A stretch of 13,567 nt of DNA from an uncultured Candidatus Methylacidiphilales bacterium. GTDB taxonomy: Bacteria; Verrucomicrobiota; Verrucomicrobiia; Methylacidiphilales; CALFVM01. Below, piece by piece: positions 7,644 through 13,567 of the stretch; positions within the stretch are counted from its first letter, which is position 1; every line of letters starts with the position of its first letter. The notes below the pieces were generated by a model. That model had not been told where the DNA came from and searched no databases. It saw only the letters and a list, made by a program, of their open reading frames with translations. Position numbers and translations under genes: made by a program. The stretch covers positions 1 to 13,567 of the forward strand of contig CALFVM010000145.1 in NCBI GenBank assembly GCA_937928665.1. Reading direction: 5' to 3'.

Positions 7644-10044
7644 AGATTTTTGCCTCCCACTTGGTGTCGTTGAGAGGTCCGGAGCCATGATATTCGAAGA
7701 GCTTGCTGACGGGGAAAAAGACCAGGCCGATGGGACCACGCACGTTGACACGCATATCGAGATCAACGTCGTCCGTGATATAGTTGTAGCGGCCTCTCCC
7801 GATCATCACCGCAGAGAGCGAGTAGATGTCAACGGAATCAATCAGAATGAAGCCTTTATCAAAGCGGAAATCAGCTTTGGCATTGGAAGCCTTGGCGAAG
7901 CCGAGGCCGGGAATGAAAACATTGAGCACTTGGGAAAACGCGCCATAAATTGGGATTTGATAAAGTGCCCCGTCGCGGACCGTGATCTGGCCACCGCCCG
8001 TGATGGAATCCATGACATCAAGCACTCCCTCGACGGTGAGATTACCGGACAGCTTGCCGCCCAGGTCGTCCTCGCCGCCGAAATAGGTTTTGATGACGCG
8101 ATCGAACTGCCAGTCCTGAATGTCGAGTTCAGCGCGAAAGTGGGCTGGTTCGGTGGAGAGGTCCAAACGAATGGGACCCAGGAGCTGTCCGCCGAACACG
8201 CGGACCGGTTTGTTCGGGACGATGTCGAGCCGCGGCCCGCGGATGGTCAGGCGGGCATCAAGCCCCTCGGCCCGAATTTCTTTCCCGAGGAAATCGAAGT
8301 CCATGCCGTCGGGCGCAACGATCTCAACGGCGAGGTTGGTCTTCTCCTGGGTTTTGAGATCGATGAGTCCGGCGATCTTGACATCAGGCGGTTTGAGAAA
8401 GCGGTAAGGGGTTACGTAAGTGGCAAAGACATCGCCAAACACCGTGGCCGTCTCGGAAGGGTTGAGGGTGGAACGACCGTTCTTCAATGAAACCATTTCG
8501 TTGCGAAAATCGTGCCAGACCTCAGCCTGACCGGTGCCTTCGACTCGGCGAATCAAGACTTTGGGCGAGTAGAGTTTGCCGTTGTTGTAAACGAAATCCC
8601 CGGTGATTTCTTGGAACGGCACGTTCTTGTAACGGAAATCAACGGCTTTGAGAGTGCCGCGCACAGCCCAGCCTTCCGGGTCGAGGCCGGAACCGCTGAT
8701 CCCGGCAGTGACCTGGGGCCCGACCGAGAATTGAAGGCTCTCGAAAAAAGGCTGAGCACCGGCACCGAAAAGGTTTCGGAGGGTGGTGGGGTCAAGTGAA
8801 CTGTCCAGCTTGCCTTTGACCTCACCGTTTTCGTCCATGAACCAGCTCAGGACGAGCCGCCCGGACGGGTTTTCCAACTGGAGATCTGTGATGAGAAGCC
8901 GGGTCCCATCGAAAGAGAGCGGCAGTTGAAAACGATCGAAAGGCATGTCCTGAATCCGGAAATCGCGCCAATCGGCCTTCAGTCGGACGGCATAACGCAG
9001 GCCCTCCGACCAGTTGGTTTCGATTTCGCCCCCAACCAGAGGCAGTGATCCGAACTCAATGCCAGAGATAAACTCCCCCAGCTTGCCGGGTAGGAGGAGG
9101 CCGAGGAGGGACAGGTCCAGGTCGGATCGAAACTCCACTTTTGCATCGGTGGCACCCCAAAACCAAAGGCCTTCCAGTTCGAGCTTGCCCCGTCCGACGG
9201 CAATCGTGCCGGAGAGTTCCGCACGCTCCTCAGCGTAGTCGACTGACCAGGCGACCTGCCGGATATCGGCCTCATCCACAATGACCTGGCGGGCATCCAT
9301 CCACAGCCGGCCGCGTGACCTCGGCAGGTCATCAAGGTCCACATCCGCATCTAAGTGGATCGTGAGCCCGTGTCTCCCGTGGACCCGGTTCAAGAAAGCC
9401 TCCACCTGTCGCCAAAGATCAGCGCGGCGCAATCGCTCCTCCTCGGTCAACGGTGGACCGGGTTCGGGCAACTTCCATTCGGTCGTCCGGACGACCCCGG
9501 CGAAACGGAACTCAATCGGGCCGAGACAAAAGCGTCCGCCGCGCACCACAAGCTTGCGCCGGTCAAGGGCCAAGTCGAGCCGGACGCGGGTCAGATCAAT
9601 GGCAATGTCTTCCGCGAGAGCATAGCGGAAGGCAGCTTCTTCAAGAACAACTCCGGAGACAACGGGATCACCCCGCCACCACGAAAGCCAGTTGAGATCG
9701 AAACGAACCCGCTCGACCGTAAAGCGGTGCTCATCCGAGCCGGCAAACTTGGCCACCTCGACATCGCGTCCCACAACGCGACCGAGCGGATCGAGGTAGA
9801 GCTTGCCGAAGCTGGCCTCAATGCCCTGGCGTTGCAGTTCGGCTTTGAGAAAGGCACTGGCCTGCCCGGGGAGGCCAAAGAAGCGGATGATGCCCAGGAA
9901 CGCGATGGCCAGGAGGAGGATAAAAACCAGACTGAGAGTGGCGAGCCGAGCAGCGAGGGAAGGGGGAACCCGGGGTGGCTGCCAACGGCGGCGCGCTTTC
10001 CTGGGCACGGGCTGGGGGTCGGGCTTGGACGTGGCCGCTCGCAT
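7636..10044 (-). CDS. AsmA/TamB-like envelope protein
   Basis: Large protein of 802 residues, likely anchored in the inner membrane with its body in the periplasm. A basic N-terminus (PRKARRRWQPP) is followed by one hydrophobic segment at about residues 33-56 and then long beta-rich sequence. Repeated short strands with VEGV/GRVVGRDVEV-type motifs suit the beta-taco fold of AsmA/TamB/YhdP lipid-transport proteins. The C-terminal ~150 residues are the clearest AsmA-like domain: GNLTVEGVLD, a GGGQITVRDGALYQIPI segment, then VNVRGPIGLVFFPVSKLFEYHGSGPL near the end. I chose the ATG at 10044; a TTG four codons upstream is also possible, and neither has a clear ribosome-binding site. Family membership is strong at the C-terminus; a role in phospholipid transport to, or integrity of, the outer membrane is inferred from relatives. 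It overlaps nfo at its 3' end. Confidence 0.85.
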   Translation of the reverse strand: MRAATSKPDPQPVPRKARRRWQPPRVPPSLAARLATLSLVFILLLAIAFLGIIRFFGLPGQASAFLKAELQRQGIEASFGKLYLDPLGRVVGRDVEVAKFAGSDEHRFTVERVRFDLNWLSWWRGDPVVSGVVLEEAAFRYALAEDIAIDLTRVRLDLALDRRKLVVRGGRFCLGPIEFRFAGVVRTTEWKLPEPGPPLTEEERLRRADLWRQVEAFLNRVHGRHGLTIHLDADVDLDDLPRSRGRLWMDARQVIVDEADIRQVAWSVDYAEERAELSGTIAVGRGKLELEGLWFWGATDAKVEFRSDLDLSLLGLLLPGKLGEFISGIEFGSLPLVGGEIETNWSEGLRYAVRLKADWRDFRIQDMPFDRFQLPLSFDGTRLLITDLQLENPSGRLVLSWFMDENGEVKGKLDSSLDPTTLRNLFGAGAQPFFESLQFSVGPQVTAGISGSGLDPEGWAVRGTLKAVDFRYKNVPFQEITGDFVYNNGKLYSPKVLIRRVEGTGQAEVWHDFRNEMVSLKNGRSTLNPSETATVFGDVFATYVTPYRFLKPPDVKIAGLIDLKTQEKTNLAVEIVAPDGMDFDFLGKEIRAEGLDARLTIRGPRLDIVPNKPVRVFGGQLLGPIRLDLSTEPAHFRAELDIQDWQFDRVIKTYFGGEDDLGGKLSGNLTVEGVLDVMDSITGGGQITVRDGALYQIPIYGAFSQVLNVFIPGLGFAKASNAKADFRFDKGFILIDSVDIYSLSAVMIGRGRYNYITDDVDLDMRVNVRGPIGLVFFPVSKLFEYHGSGPLNDTKWEAKIFE
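7653..7658 (-). promoter_or_regulatory. Ribosome-binding site of nfo, inside the asmA-like gene
   Basis: GGGAGG on the minus strand, 9 bases before the TTG at 7643. It lies within the C-terminal codons of the upstream gene and decides the nfo start. Confidence 0.65.
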
Positions 10045-10128
10045 GAATGAGTTCAACGGATAGGTTACGGCGGTTTATCCCGAAACCAACTGGAATCAGT
10101 CCCGGGAGAATCTCGGGCGGGCCACACG

Positions 10129-10163
10129 CAACCCGTTGCCCGGGTTGTCACCCGAATGTGACA
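10129..10163. promoter_or_regulatory. Overlapping inverted repeats in a divergent promoter region
   Basis: The spacer 10045-10207 separates the asmA-like gene from the TPR gene. It contains CAACCCG/CGGGTTG (arms 10129-10135 and 10141-10147, 5-base loop). Directly overlapping it is TGTCAC/GTGACA (arms 10146-10151 and 10158-10163, 6-base spacer). The second has the geometry of a dimeric regulator site. The arms share two bases, so both stems cannot form fully at once. No protein can be assigned. Confidence 0.35.
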
Positions 10164-10207
10164 CCACAAGGCTTGCCTAACATGGAGAGGTCGCCACTCT
10201 TAGCTCG

Positions 10208-11569
10208 ATGCAAAGCGATTCATGGCAAGAAAAAGGCCCGGCGGCGGTTGAGGGTTTCGGCGGGTACGAACTTTGGTCGGGCTTGAAGGCTTTCGAACCC
10301 AAGTATGAATATCCGGCGAATCTGACCGTGTTCACCCAATGGGCCGAGGACGCGGACGAGGGTCAGGAGATGTCGCCGCCGGACGAAGTGCTCCGGACAA
10401 AGCTGGTGGCCTTTCAGGATTCTTTGGCAGGACGGCTGAAGGCGGTTTGTGAAACGATTGCTTACGCCCGGTTTTGGCACGCGGGCATTTGCCAAATGGA
10501 GTTCCGGGTTGACGCTCCGGAAAAAGCCAACGAGGCCTTGCAGGCCATCATCGAAAGTGAGGATCACGCATTTCCATTTCAGTTCCGGCTTTTTCCAGAT
10601 GGGCAATGGTCCGTTCCCAAAGCCTATTGGAATGGTTCCATTGCGGAGGCAGACTCCGGGGAGCCTGACGAAGAAGAGGAGGTTGATGAAGACGAGGATG
10701 AAGACGAGGATGAAGACGCCGGCGAAGCGGCCTCCCCTGCCCTCGATGCGATTCAGGAAGGCGATCTTCAACGGGCGGTCGAGTTGCTAAAAGAGGATCT
10801 GGCCGGGGCCGGAGCGGAGAATCCGCAAACCTGGGAAATGTTGTGCGACTGCTTGGCGGATTTGGGCATGTTTGAAGAGGCCGAGCGGACGGGACGGGAG
10901 GGGTTGGAACGGTTTCCAAACGAGCCCCGGCTTTTGCGGGCCTTATCCACAGCCTATTTCCTGGCCGACGCCTTGGAGAAGGCCGAAGCCGTGGTGGTCA
11001 ATGGATTGAATGCGGACAGTCTCAATCCGGCCATGCACCATCAGATGGCGTGCATTCGGGTCAAGCAAGGCCGGATGGAGGAAGCCCTGGAGAGTGTCCG
11101 GATTTGCTCCAAGATCGACCCATTTCGGAAGCTCGACTTGAGGGCGGACGATGACCTGGCCCCGCTCCGGGACTACGATGCCTTCCACGAACTAACCGAC
11201 AGCTCGGACCTGGCGATTATCCTTGGGGGCCGCCACACCGACAATCCGCACGAACGCATTTTGGTTGTCGAAATTCCGGAAGGACTTGATCCGGAGGAAC
11301 GGGCCGAGACAATCGAGGATCCGTTGGGCGAACAATTGGCCGCGGCGCGTGCGGGGACCATTCTGGGCGGTGCCACCCGACTTCACCCGGGCCAGGACCA
11401 ACGGGAAACGCTGATCGAGGTGGGCACAGACTCAATGGATACGACCATCAAGATCATCTCGGACTTCCTCATCAAAGTCGGCTTGGGAGATAATGCCCTG
11501 ATTTTTCCTGATAAGGAAATCCGGGACCCTCTCGACCCGGACGAAGCGATCGAAGTGGTTTCTTCCTAA
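10208..11569 (+). CDS. TPR-repeat protein with acidic linker, function unknown
   Basis: I do not recognise this 453-residue protein. It has no signal peptide or membrane segment, so it is probably cytoplasmic. Four parts can be seen. An N-terminal domain (about 1-145) is rich in aromatic residues (YELWSGLKAFEPKYEYP, FPFQFRLFPDGQW). An extremely acidic linker (152-170) is almost all Asp/Glu. TPR-like helical repeats (about 176-307) contain AVELLKEDL, MLCDCLADLGMFEEAE and RLLRALSTAYFLADALEKAE, closed by a DDLAPLRDYDAFHEL segment typical after TPRs. A C-terminal alpha/beta domain (about 335-435) includes ERILVVEIPEG, GTILGGATR and DTTIKIISDFLIKVGLGDNALIF. The N- and C-terminal domains look like small stand-alone domains joined to a TPR core. 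The ATG at 10208 has no clear ribosome-binding site. The gene is followed 52 bp later by thiS. Confidence 0.85.
   Translation: MQSDSWQEKGPAAVEGFGGYELWSGLKAFEPKYEYPANLTVFTQWAEDADEGQEMSPPDEVLRTKLVAFQDSLAGRLKAVCETIAYARFWHAGICQMEFRVDAPEKANEALQAIIESEDHAFPFQFRLFPDGQWSVPKAYWNGSIAEADSGEPDEEEEVDEDEDEDEDEDAGEAASPALDAIQEGDLQRAVELLKEDLAGAGAENPQTWEMLCDCLADLGMFEEAERTGREGLERFPNEPRLLRALSTAYFLADALEKAEAVVVNGLNADSLNPAMHHQMACIRVKQGRMEEALESVRICSKIDPFRKLDLRADDDLAPLRDYDAFHELTDSSDLAIILGGRHTDNPHERILVVEIPEGLDPEERAETIEDPLGEQLAAARAGTILGGATRLHPGQDQRETLIEVGTDSMDTTIKIISDFLIKVGLGDNALIFPDKEIRDPLDPDEAIEVVSS
10685..10717 (+). repeat. 12-bp coding tandem repeat (acidic linker)
   Basis: GATGAAGACGAG is repeated 2.75 times without a mismatch, encoding Asp/Glu alternation. 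It lies in the linker between the N-terminal domain and the TPR part of the protein, and such a repeat could change length by slippage without breaking the frame. Confidence 0.8.
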
Positions 11570-11621
11570 AACAGTCGGGAACCGGCTTGGAGGAGACCAG
11601 GCCGTTTGCTTCAATAGCGGA

Positions 11622-11831
11622 GTGAGTCCGATTGTGGTGTTCGCCAATGGCCAGGCCCAACAGATTGCCAGCGGAACAACCCTCGGCCAATGGGTGGCCT
11701 CGCTCGGCCTCCCGGAGTCATCTGTCTTGGTGGAGCTGAACGGGGAGGTCTCCCCACGGACAGAATGGGCTGACCGGGAATTAAATCACGGGGACCGGGT
11801 TGAGGTTTTCCGGGTCGTTGCGGGCGGATAA
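11622..11831 (+). CDS. thiS: Sulfur carrier protein ThiS
   Basis: Ubiquitin-like 69-residue protein that is adenylated and thiocarboxylated at its C-terminus and gives sulfur for the thiazole of thiamine. It ends in the required Gly-Gly (residues 68-69) after FRVVAG, and shows the family pattern VVFANG at the start and NHGDRVEVF before the end. It has a GTG start at 11622; a second in-frame GTG at 11634 has a GGAG 11 bases upstream and would shorten it by four residues, so the start is uncertain. No thiG, thiF or thiH is adjacent. It lies between the TPR gene (52 bp upstream, same strand) and convergent ubiE (41 bp away). A MoaD-like role is possible in principle, but the size and N-terminal pattern fit ThiS better. 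Confidence 0.88.
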   Translation: MSPIVVFANGQAQQIASGTTLGQWVASLGLPESSVLVELNGEVSPRTEWADRELNHGDRVEVFRVVAGG

Positions 11832-11872
11832 ATCGCCGCCGACCTCGGCCCAGCGCGCCTTCCGCGGATCGA

Positions 11873-12580
11873 TCAGTGGTCGGACGCAGACTCAGCCTCC
11901 CGAGAGGTCGAGCACCAGGCAAGGTGGGCGGCGGCGATGCCAAAGGTGTAATCCTGCCAGACGACGTCTTGGAAACCTTCGGTCCGGATCATCTCAGCCA
12001 AAGCCGCCTGATCGGGAAAGGCCCCGACGGTTTCGGCGAGGTGCTCGTAAGCCGAACGCTCGCCCGCGAGAATTGCCGTGGCCCGCGGCATGACCTGGTT
12101 CAGGTAAAACCGGTAGAACGGACGCAGCCAAAGGCGCGGTTGCGAAAACTCGAGAATCGCCAGCCGTCCACCCGGACGGAGGACCCGATGCATTTCCCGG
12201 AGGCCCCGGGCTCGGTCCGTGAAGTTGCGAAACCCAAACGCAATGGTCACCGCATCAAAAACACCGTTCGGAAAAGGGAGTTGCAGCCCGTCGGCCGCGA
12301 CCAGCCGGGCGACTCCTTTGGCCTGAGCCCGGCGGAGCATCGGCACACAAAAATCAGCCCCAACAACCCGCGCTCCACGCCGGGCCATGGCCAGGGCGAC
12401 ATCGCCACTGCCGGTGGCGAGATCGAGGACGAGTTCACCCGGGCGCGGTTGAACCACGTGGGTGACGAAGTGATGACGCCACCAGACATCAATGCCGAGG
12501 CTGAAAAAGTGGTTAAAGGCGTCGTAAGGACGGCTGATCCGGGAAAAAAGACTCTGGATCGAGCGGGCACGGGCGTCCAT
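11873..12580 (-). CDS. ubiE: Demethylmenaquinone/ubiquinone C-methyltransferase (UbiE/MenG)
   Basis: SAM-dependent methyltransferase that methylates the quinone ring; in menaquinone producers it converts demethylmenaquinone to menaquinone. The product has 235 residues, normal for the family. Residues 10-24 (SLFSRISRPYDAFNH) are the family start pattern. SAM motif I is VLDLATGSGD (51-60), with GADF at 74-77 as the acidic motif. DAVTIAFGFRNFTD at 109-122 and LEFSQP at 143-148 are strongly UbiE-specific. The tail (GIAAAHLAW) matches the usual G-I-x-A-x-H ending. The ATG at 12580 was chosen because the family motif begins within 10 residues; the frame is open 30 codons upstream into the divergent spacer, but that part is not conserved-looking. 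No Shine-Dalgarno. Whether the quinone is menaquinone or ubiquinone cannot be told here. Confidence 0.93.
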   Translation of the reverse strand: MDARARSIQSLFSRISRPYDAFNHFFSLGIDVWWRHHFVTHVVQPRPGELVLDLATGSGDVALAMARRGARVVGADFCVPMLRRAQAKGVARLVAADGLQLPFPNGVFDAVTIAFGFRNFTDRARGLREMHRVLRPGGRLAILEFSQPRLWLRPFYRFYLNQVMPRATAILAGERSAYEHLAETVGAFPDQAALAEMIRTEGFQDVVWQDYTFGIAAAHLAWCSTSREAESASDH

Positions 12581-12587
12581 GGGAGGC

Positions 12588-12593
12588 AGGAGG
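12588..12593 (+). promoter_or_regulatory. Possible ribosome-binding site for a longer L,D-transpeptidase start
   Basis: AGGAGG lies 4 bases before an in-frame ATG at 12598, which would add 28 residues to the L,D-transpeptidase ahead of its signal sequence. The spacing is short and it lies only 8 bases from the divergent ubiE start codon, so it may be chance. Confidence 0.3.
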
Positions 12594-12645
12594 ATGGATG
12601 AGAACTCCCCGGAGTGCAAACGGCCACTTCTTCCCGCTTGGCTTA

Positions 12646-12670
12646 GTAAGAAACCCAAGTAGTTTCTCAC
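12646..12670. promoter_or_regulatory. Inverted repeat in the ubiE / L,D-transpeptidase spacer
   Basis: Arms GTAAGAAAC (12646-12654) and GTTTCTCAC (12662-12670) pair over 9 positions with one mismatch around a 7-base spacer. It ends 12 bases before the GTG start of the L,D-transpeptidase, so it could be an operator or a leader hairpin hiding that start. No regulator is identifiable. Confidence 0.4.
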
Positions 12671-12681
12671 AGAGAACTCGT

Positions 12682-13224
12682 GTGAAGCTAATCCGCCTTC
12701 TCATCGCTCTAGTCTTGGTCACCACTCCGGCTCTGGCCCAGGGGATCTTTCCCCGGCCAACCGTCTATTTGCAGCATCCAACGTATATCTACGTCGATCT
12801 GACCGAGCAGCGCTTGGAGTTTGTGGATAACGGCCGGGTAACCCTGGCCATGCCGATCTCGTCCGGGCGCGACGAAAAACCAACCCCGCCCGGCCGCTAC
12901 ACGGTTAGTCATAAGCATGAACAGTGGGTCTCGACCATTTACCACGTGTCGATGCCCTATTTCCTCCGGTTCAACGGCGGGACCATCGGTCTTCATGCCG
13001 GGCCGCTGTCCGGCTATCCAGGCTCGGCCGGATGCATTCGCCTGCCCGAAGACGGAGCGCGCGAATTATTCCGACGGACCCGCGTGGGCACACCGGTTCT
13101 GGTCCAAGGCCGTGCTCCGCTCCTCAACGAGGTCCTGGCGGAGTTGCGTCAAGAACAACACCAAGCCGGACCCTCGACTTCCCGTGGACCGATCGCCAAG
13201 CCGGGGCGTCCGGCCTTGCGTTAA
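12682..13224 (+). CDS. L,D-transpeptidase (YkuD domain), exported
   Basis: Cysteine transpeptidase family that makes 3->3 cross-links in peptidoglycan or attaches proteins to it, in the periplasm. From the GTG at 12682 the product has 180 residues. A Sec signal peptide (KLIRLLIALVLVTTPALA) has a likely cleavage after residue 19. The YkuD domain follows, beginning YIYVDLTEQRLEFVDNG. It includes the PTPPGRYTV turn (67-75) and the catalytic motif at 105-120 with H105, SAGC (115-118) carrying nucleophile C118, and R120. The C-terminus is a basic Pro/Gln-rich tail without a domain. I prefer the GTG because it puts the signal peptide at the N-terminus; an ATG at 12598 with AGGAGG upstream would give a 28-residue extension. 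Divergent from ubiE; the next sequence downstream is repetitive. Confidence 0.92.
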   Translation: MKLIRLLIALVLVTTPALAQGIFPRPTVYLQHPTYIYVDLTEQRLEFVDNGRVTLAMPISSGRDEKPTPPGRYTVSHKHEQWVSTIYHVSMPYFLRFNGGTIGLHAGPLSGYPGSAGCIRLPEDGARELFRRTRVGTPVLVQGRAPLLNEVLAELRQEQHQAGPSTSRGPIAKPGRPALR

Positions 13225-13281
13225 GAAGACCCCTACGACATCACCCGTTTTTCCTGATGAAGGGGGAACTGGCGACCGCCA

Positions 13282-13305
13282 GAGCTGAGCCAACGGCTTA
13301 GGCTC
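13282..13305. terminator. Hairpin downstream of the L,D-transpeptidase
   Basis: A stem of about 10 pairs (GAGCTGAGCC with GGCTTAGGCTC, one G-T pair and one bulged G) surrounds an AAC loop, 57 bases after the stop codon. No T-tract follows, so it is not a canonical intrinsic terminator; it may protect the transcript 3' end or belong to the adjacent repeats. Confidence 0.35.
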
Positions 13306-13312
13306 GACCCAA

Positions 13313-13567
13313 CTACCGCGCCTCGCGCTCGAACTGCGTTCGAATCCTGGTTGGGGATATGTCGCTACTGCGACGCCGCTGGCGCGGACAGGGGGGGGAT
13401 TGGCTGACGCCTGTGCGGGGTGGCTTCGCCGCTCAGGTTTTGGCGCTACCGCGCCTTGCGCTCGAACTGCGTTCGAATCCTTGTCGGGGTTTGTCGCTAC
13501 CGCGACGCCGCTGGCGCGGACAGGGGGGGATTGGCTGACGCCTGTGCGGGGTGGCTTCGCCGCTCAG
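13313..13567. repeat. Two tandem copies of a ~131-133-bp stem-loop-rich repeat
   Basis: Copy 1 spans 13313-13436 and copy 2 spans 13446-13567, offset by 133 bases at the start and 131 at the end, with a 9-base linker. They are nearly identical apart from a G-run of 8 versus 7 and a variable patch at about 13348-13360. Each copy holds TCGAAC-TGC-GTTCGA (13329-13343 in copy 1) and GTCGC-TACT/TACC-GCGAC (13361-13374 and 13493-13506). It also holds CGCC-GCT-GGCG and a GC-rich end hairpin. Copy 2 adds GGCGC-TACC-GCGCC at 13442-13455. The region 13225-13567 has no gene I can support. GTTCGAATCC resembles a tRNA T-loop, but its flanks do not pair. Confidence 0.9.

Noticed and set aside
7495..8490. 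331-codon plus-strand open frame
   Set aside because: Antisense to the end of the asmA-like gene and the start of nfo; no motif, and a typical GC-rich shadow.
9355..10050. 231-codon plus-strand open frame
   Set aside because: Antisense to the N-terminal part of the asmA-like gene, including its membrane segment.
11876..12601. 241-codon plus-strand open frame
   Set aside because: Antisense to almost the whole of ubiE; no domain pattern.
13329..13360. tRNA fragment suggested by GTTCGAATCC in both repeat copies
   Set aside because: The five bases on each side do not form a T-stem, and no anticodon or acceptor stem is found; TTCGAA is simply part of a TCGAAC/GTTCGA hairpin.
13313..13567. CRISPR array
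   Set aside because: There are only two long units repeated in full, with no short repeat plus unique spacer pattern and no cas genes.
1..13567. Insertion sequence, prophage or defence system
   Set aside because: No transposase, integrase, phage structural, nuclease/toxin or defence domain is seen in any supported gene; apart from the repeats the window is chromosomal housekeeping content.

Overview
The window looks like a chromosomal contig of a GC-rich, Gram-negative bacterium. Gram-negative features are an AsmA/TamB-type envelope protein and an exported L,D-transpeptidase. A UbiE/MenG methyltransferase shows a respiratory quinone pathway. Few starts have a clear Shine-Dalgarno sequence, and the gene mix would suit a Verrucomicrobiota/PVC-type genome. 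That assignment is a guess from general impression; no marker here settles it. Both window ends look like contig edges: recN is cut on the left, and the right end falls exactly at a tandem-repeat unit boundary.

Region 1 (1-4564, minus strand) reads as a compact four-gene operon: NRS/ER-like epimerase/reductase -> rfbB -> rfbA -> recN. RfbA makes dTDP-glucose and RfbB makes dTDP-4-keto-6-deoxyglucose. There is no rfbC (RmlC) or classical rfbD (RmlD). The third sugar gene instead resembles the plant and giant-virus NRS/ER (UER1) enzyme, in which one polypeptide performs both 3,5-epimerisation and 4-reduction. The three genes could therefore be a complete three-enzyme route to dTDP-L-rhamnose. 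This is the most interesting point in the window.

Region 2 (4565-6644): a 237-bp divergent spacer with several short palindromes and a G-rich minus strand. It leads to pyruvate kinase on the plus strand, which overlaps tail to tail with a small Nudix hydrolase on the minus strand.

Region 3 (6777-10044, minus strand): an AsmA-like envelope protein is followed by endonuclease IV (nfo). The nfo TTG start and its ribosome-binding site lie inside the end of the asmA-like gene. RecN, Nfo and possibly the Nudix protein make the window rich in DNA maintenance genes.

Region 4 (10045-13224): a divergent spacer with overlapping palindromes, then an unrecognised TPR protein with a highly acidic linker, an isolated thiS, ubiE on the opposite strand, and an exported L,D-transpeptidase.

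Region 5 (13225-13567): no gene. It holds a hairpin and two copies of a roughly 131-133-bp tandem repeat made of small stem-loops.
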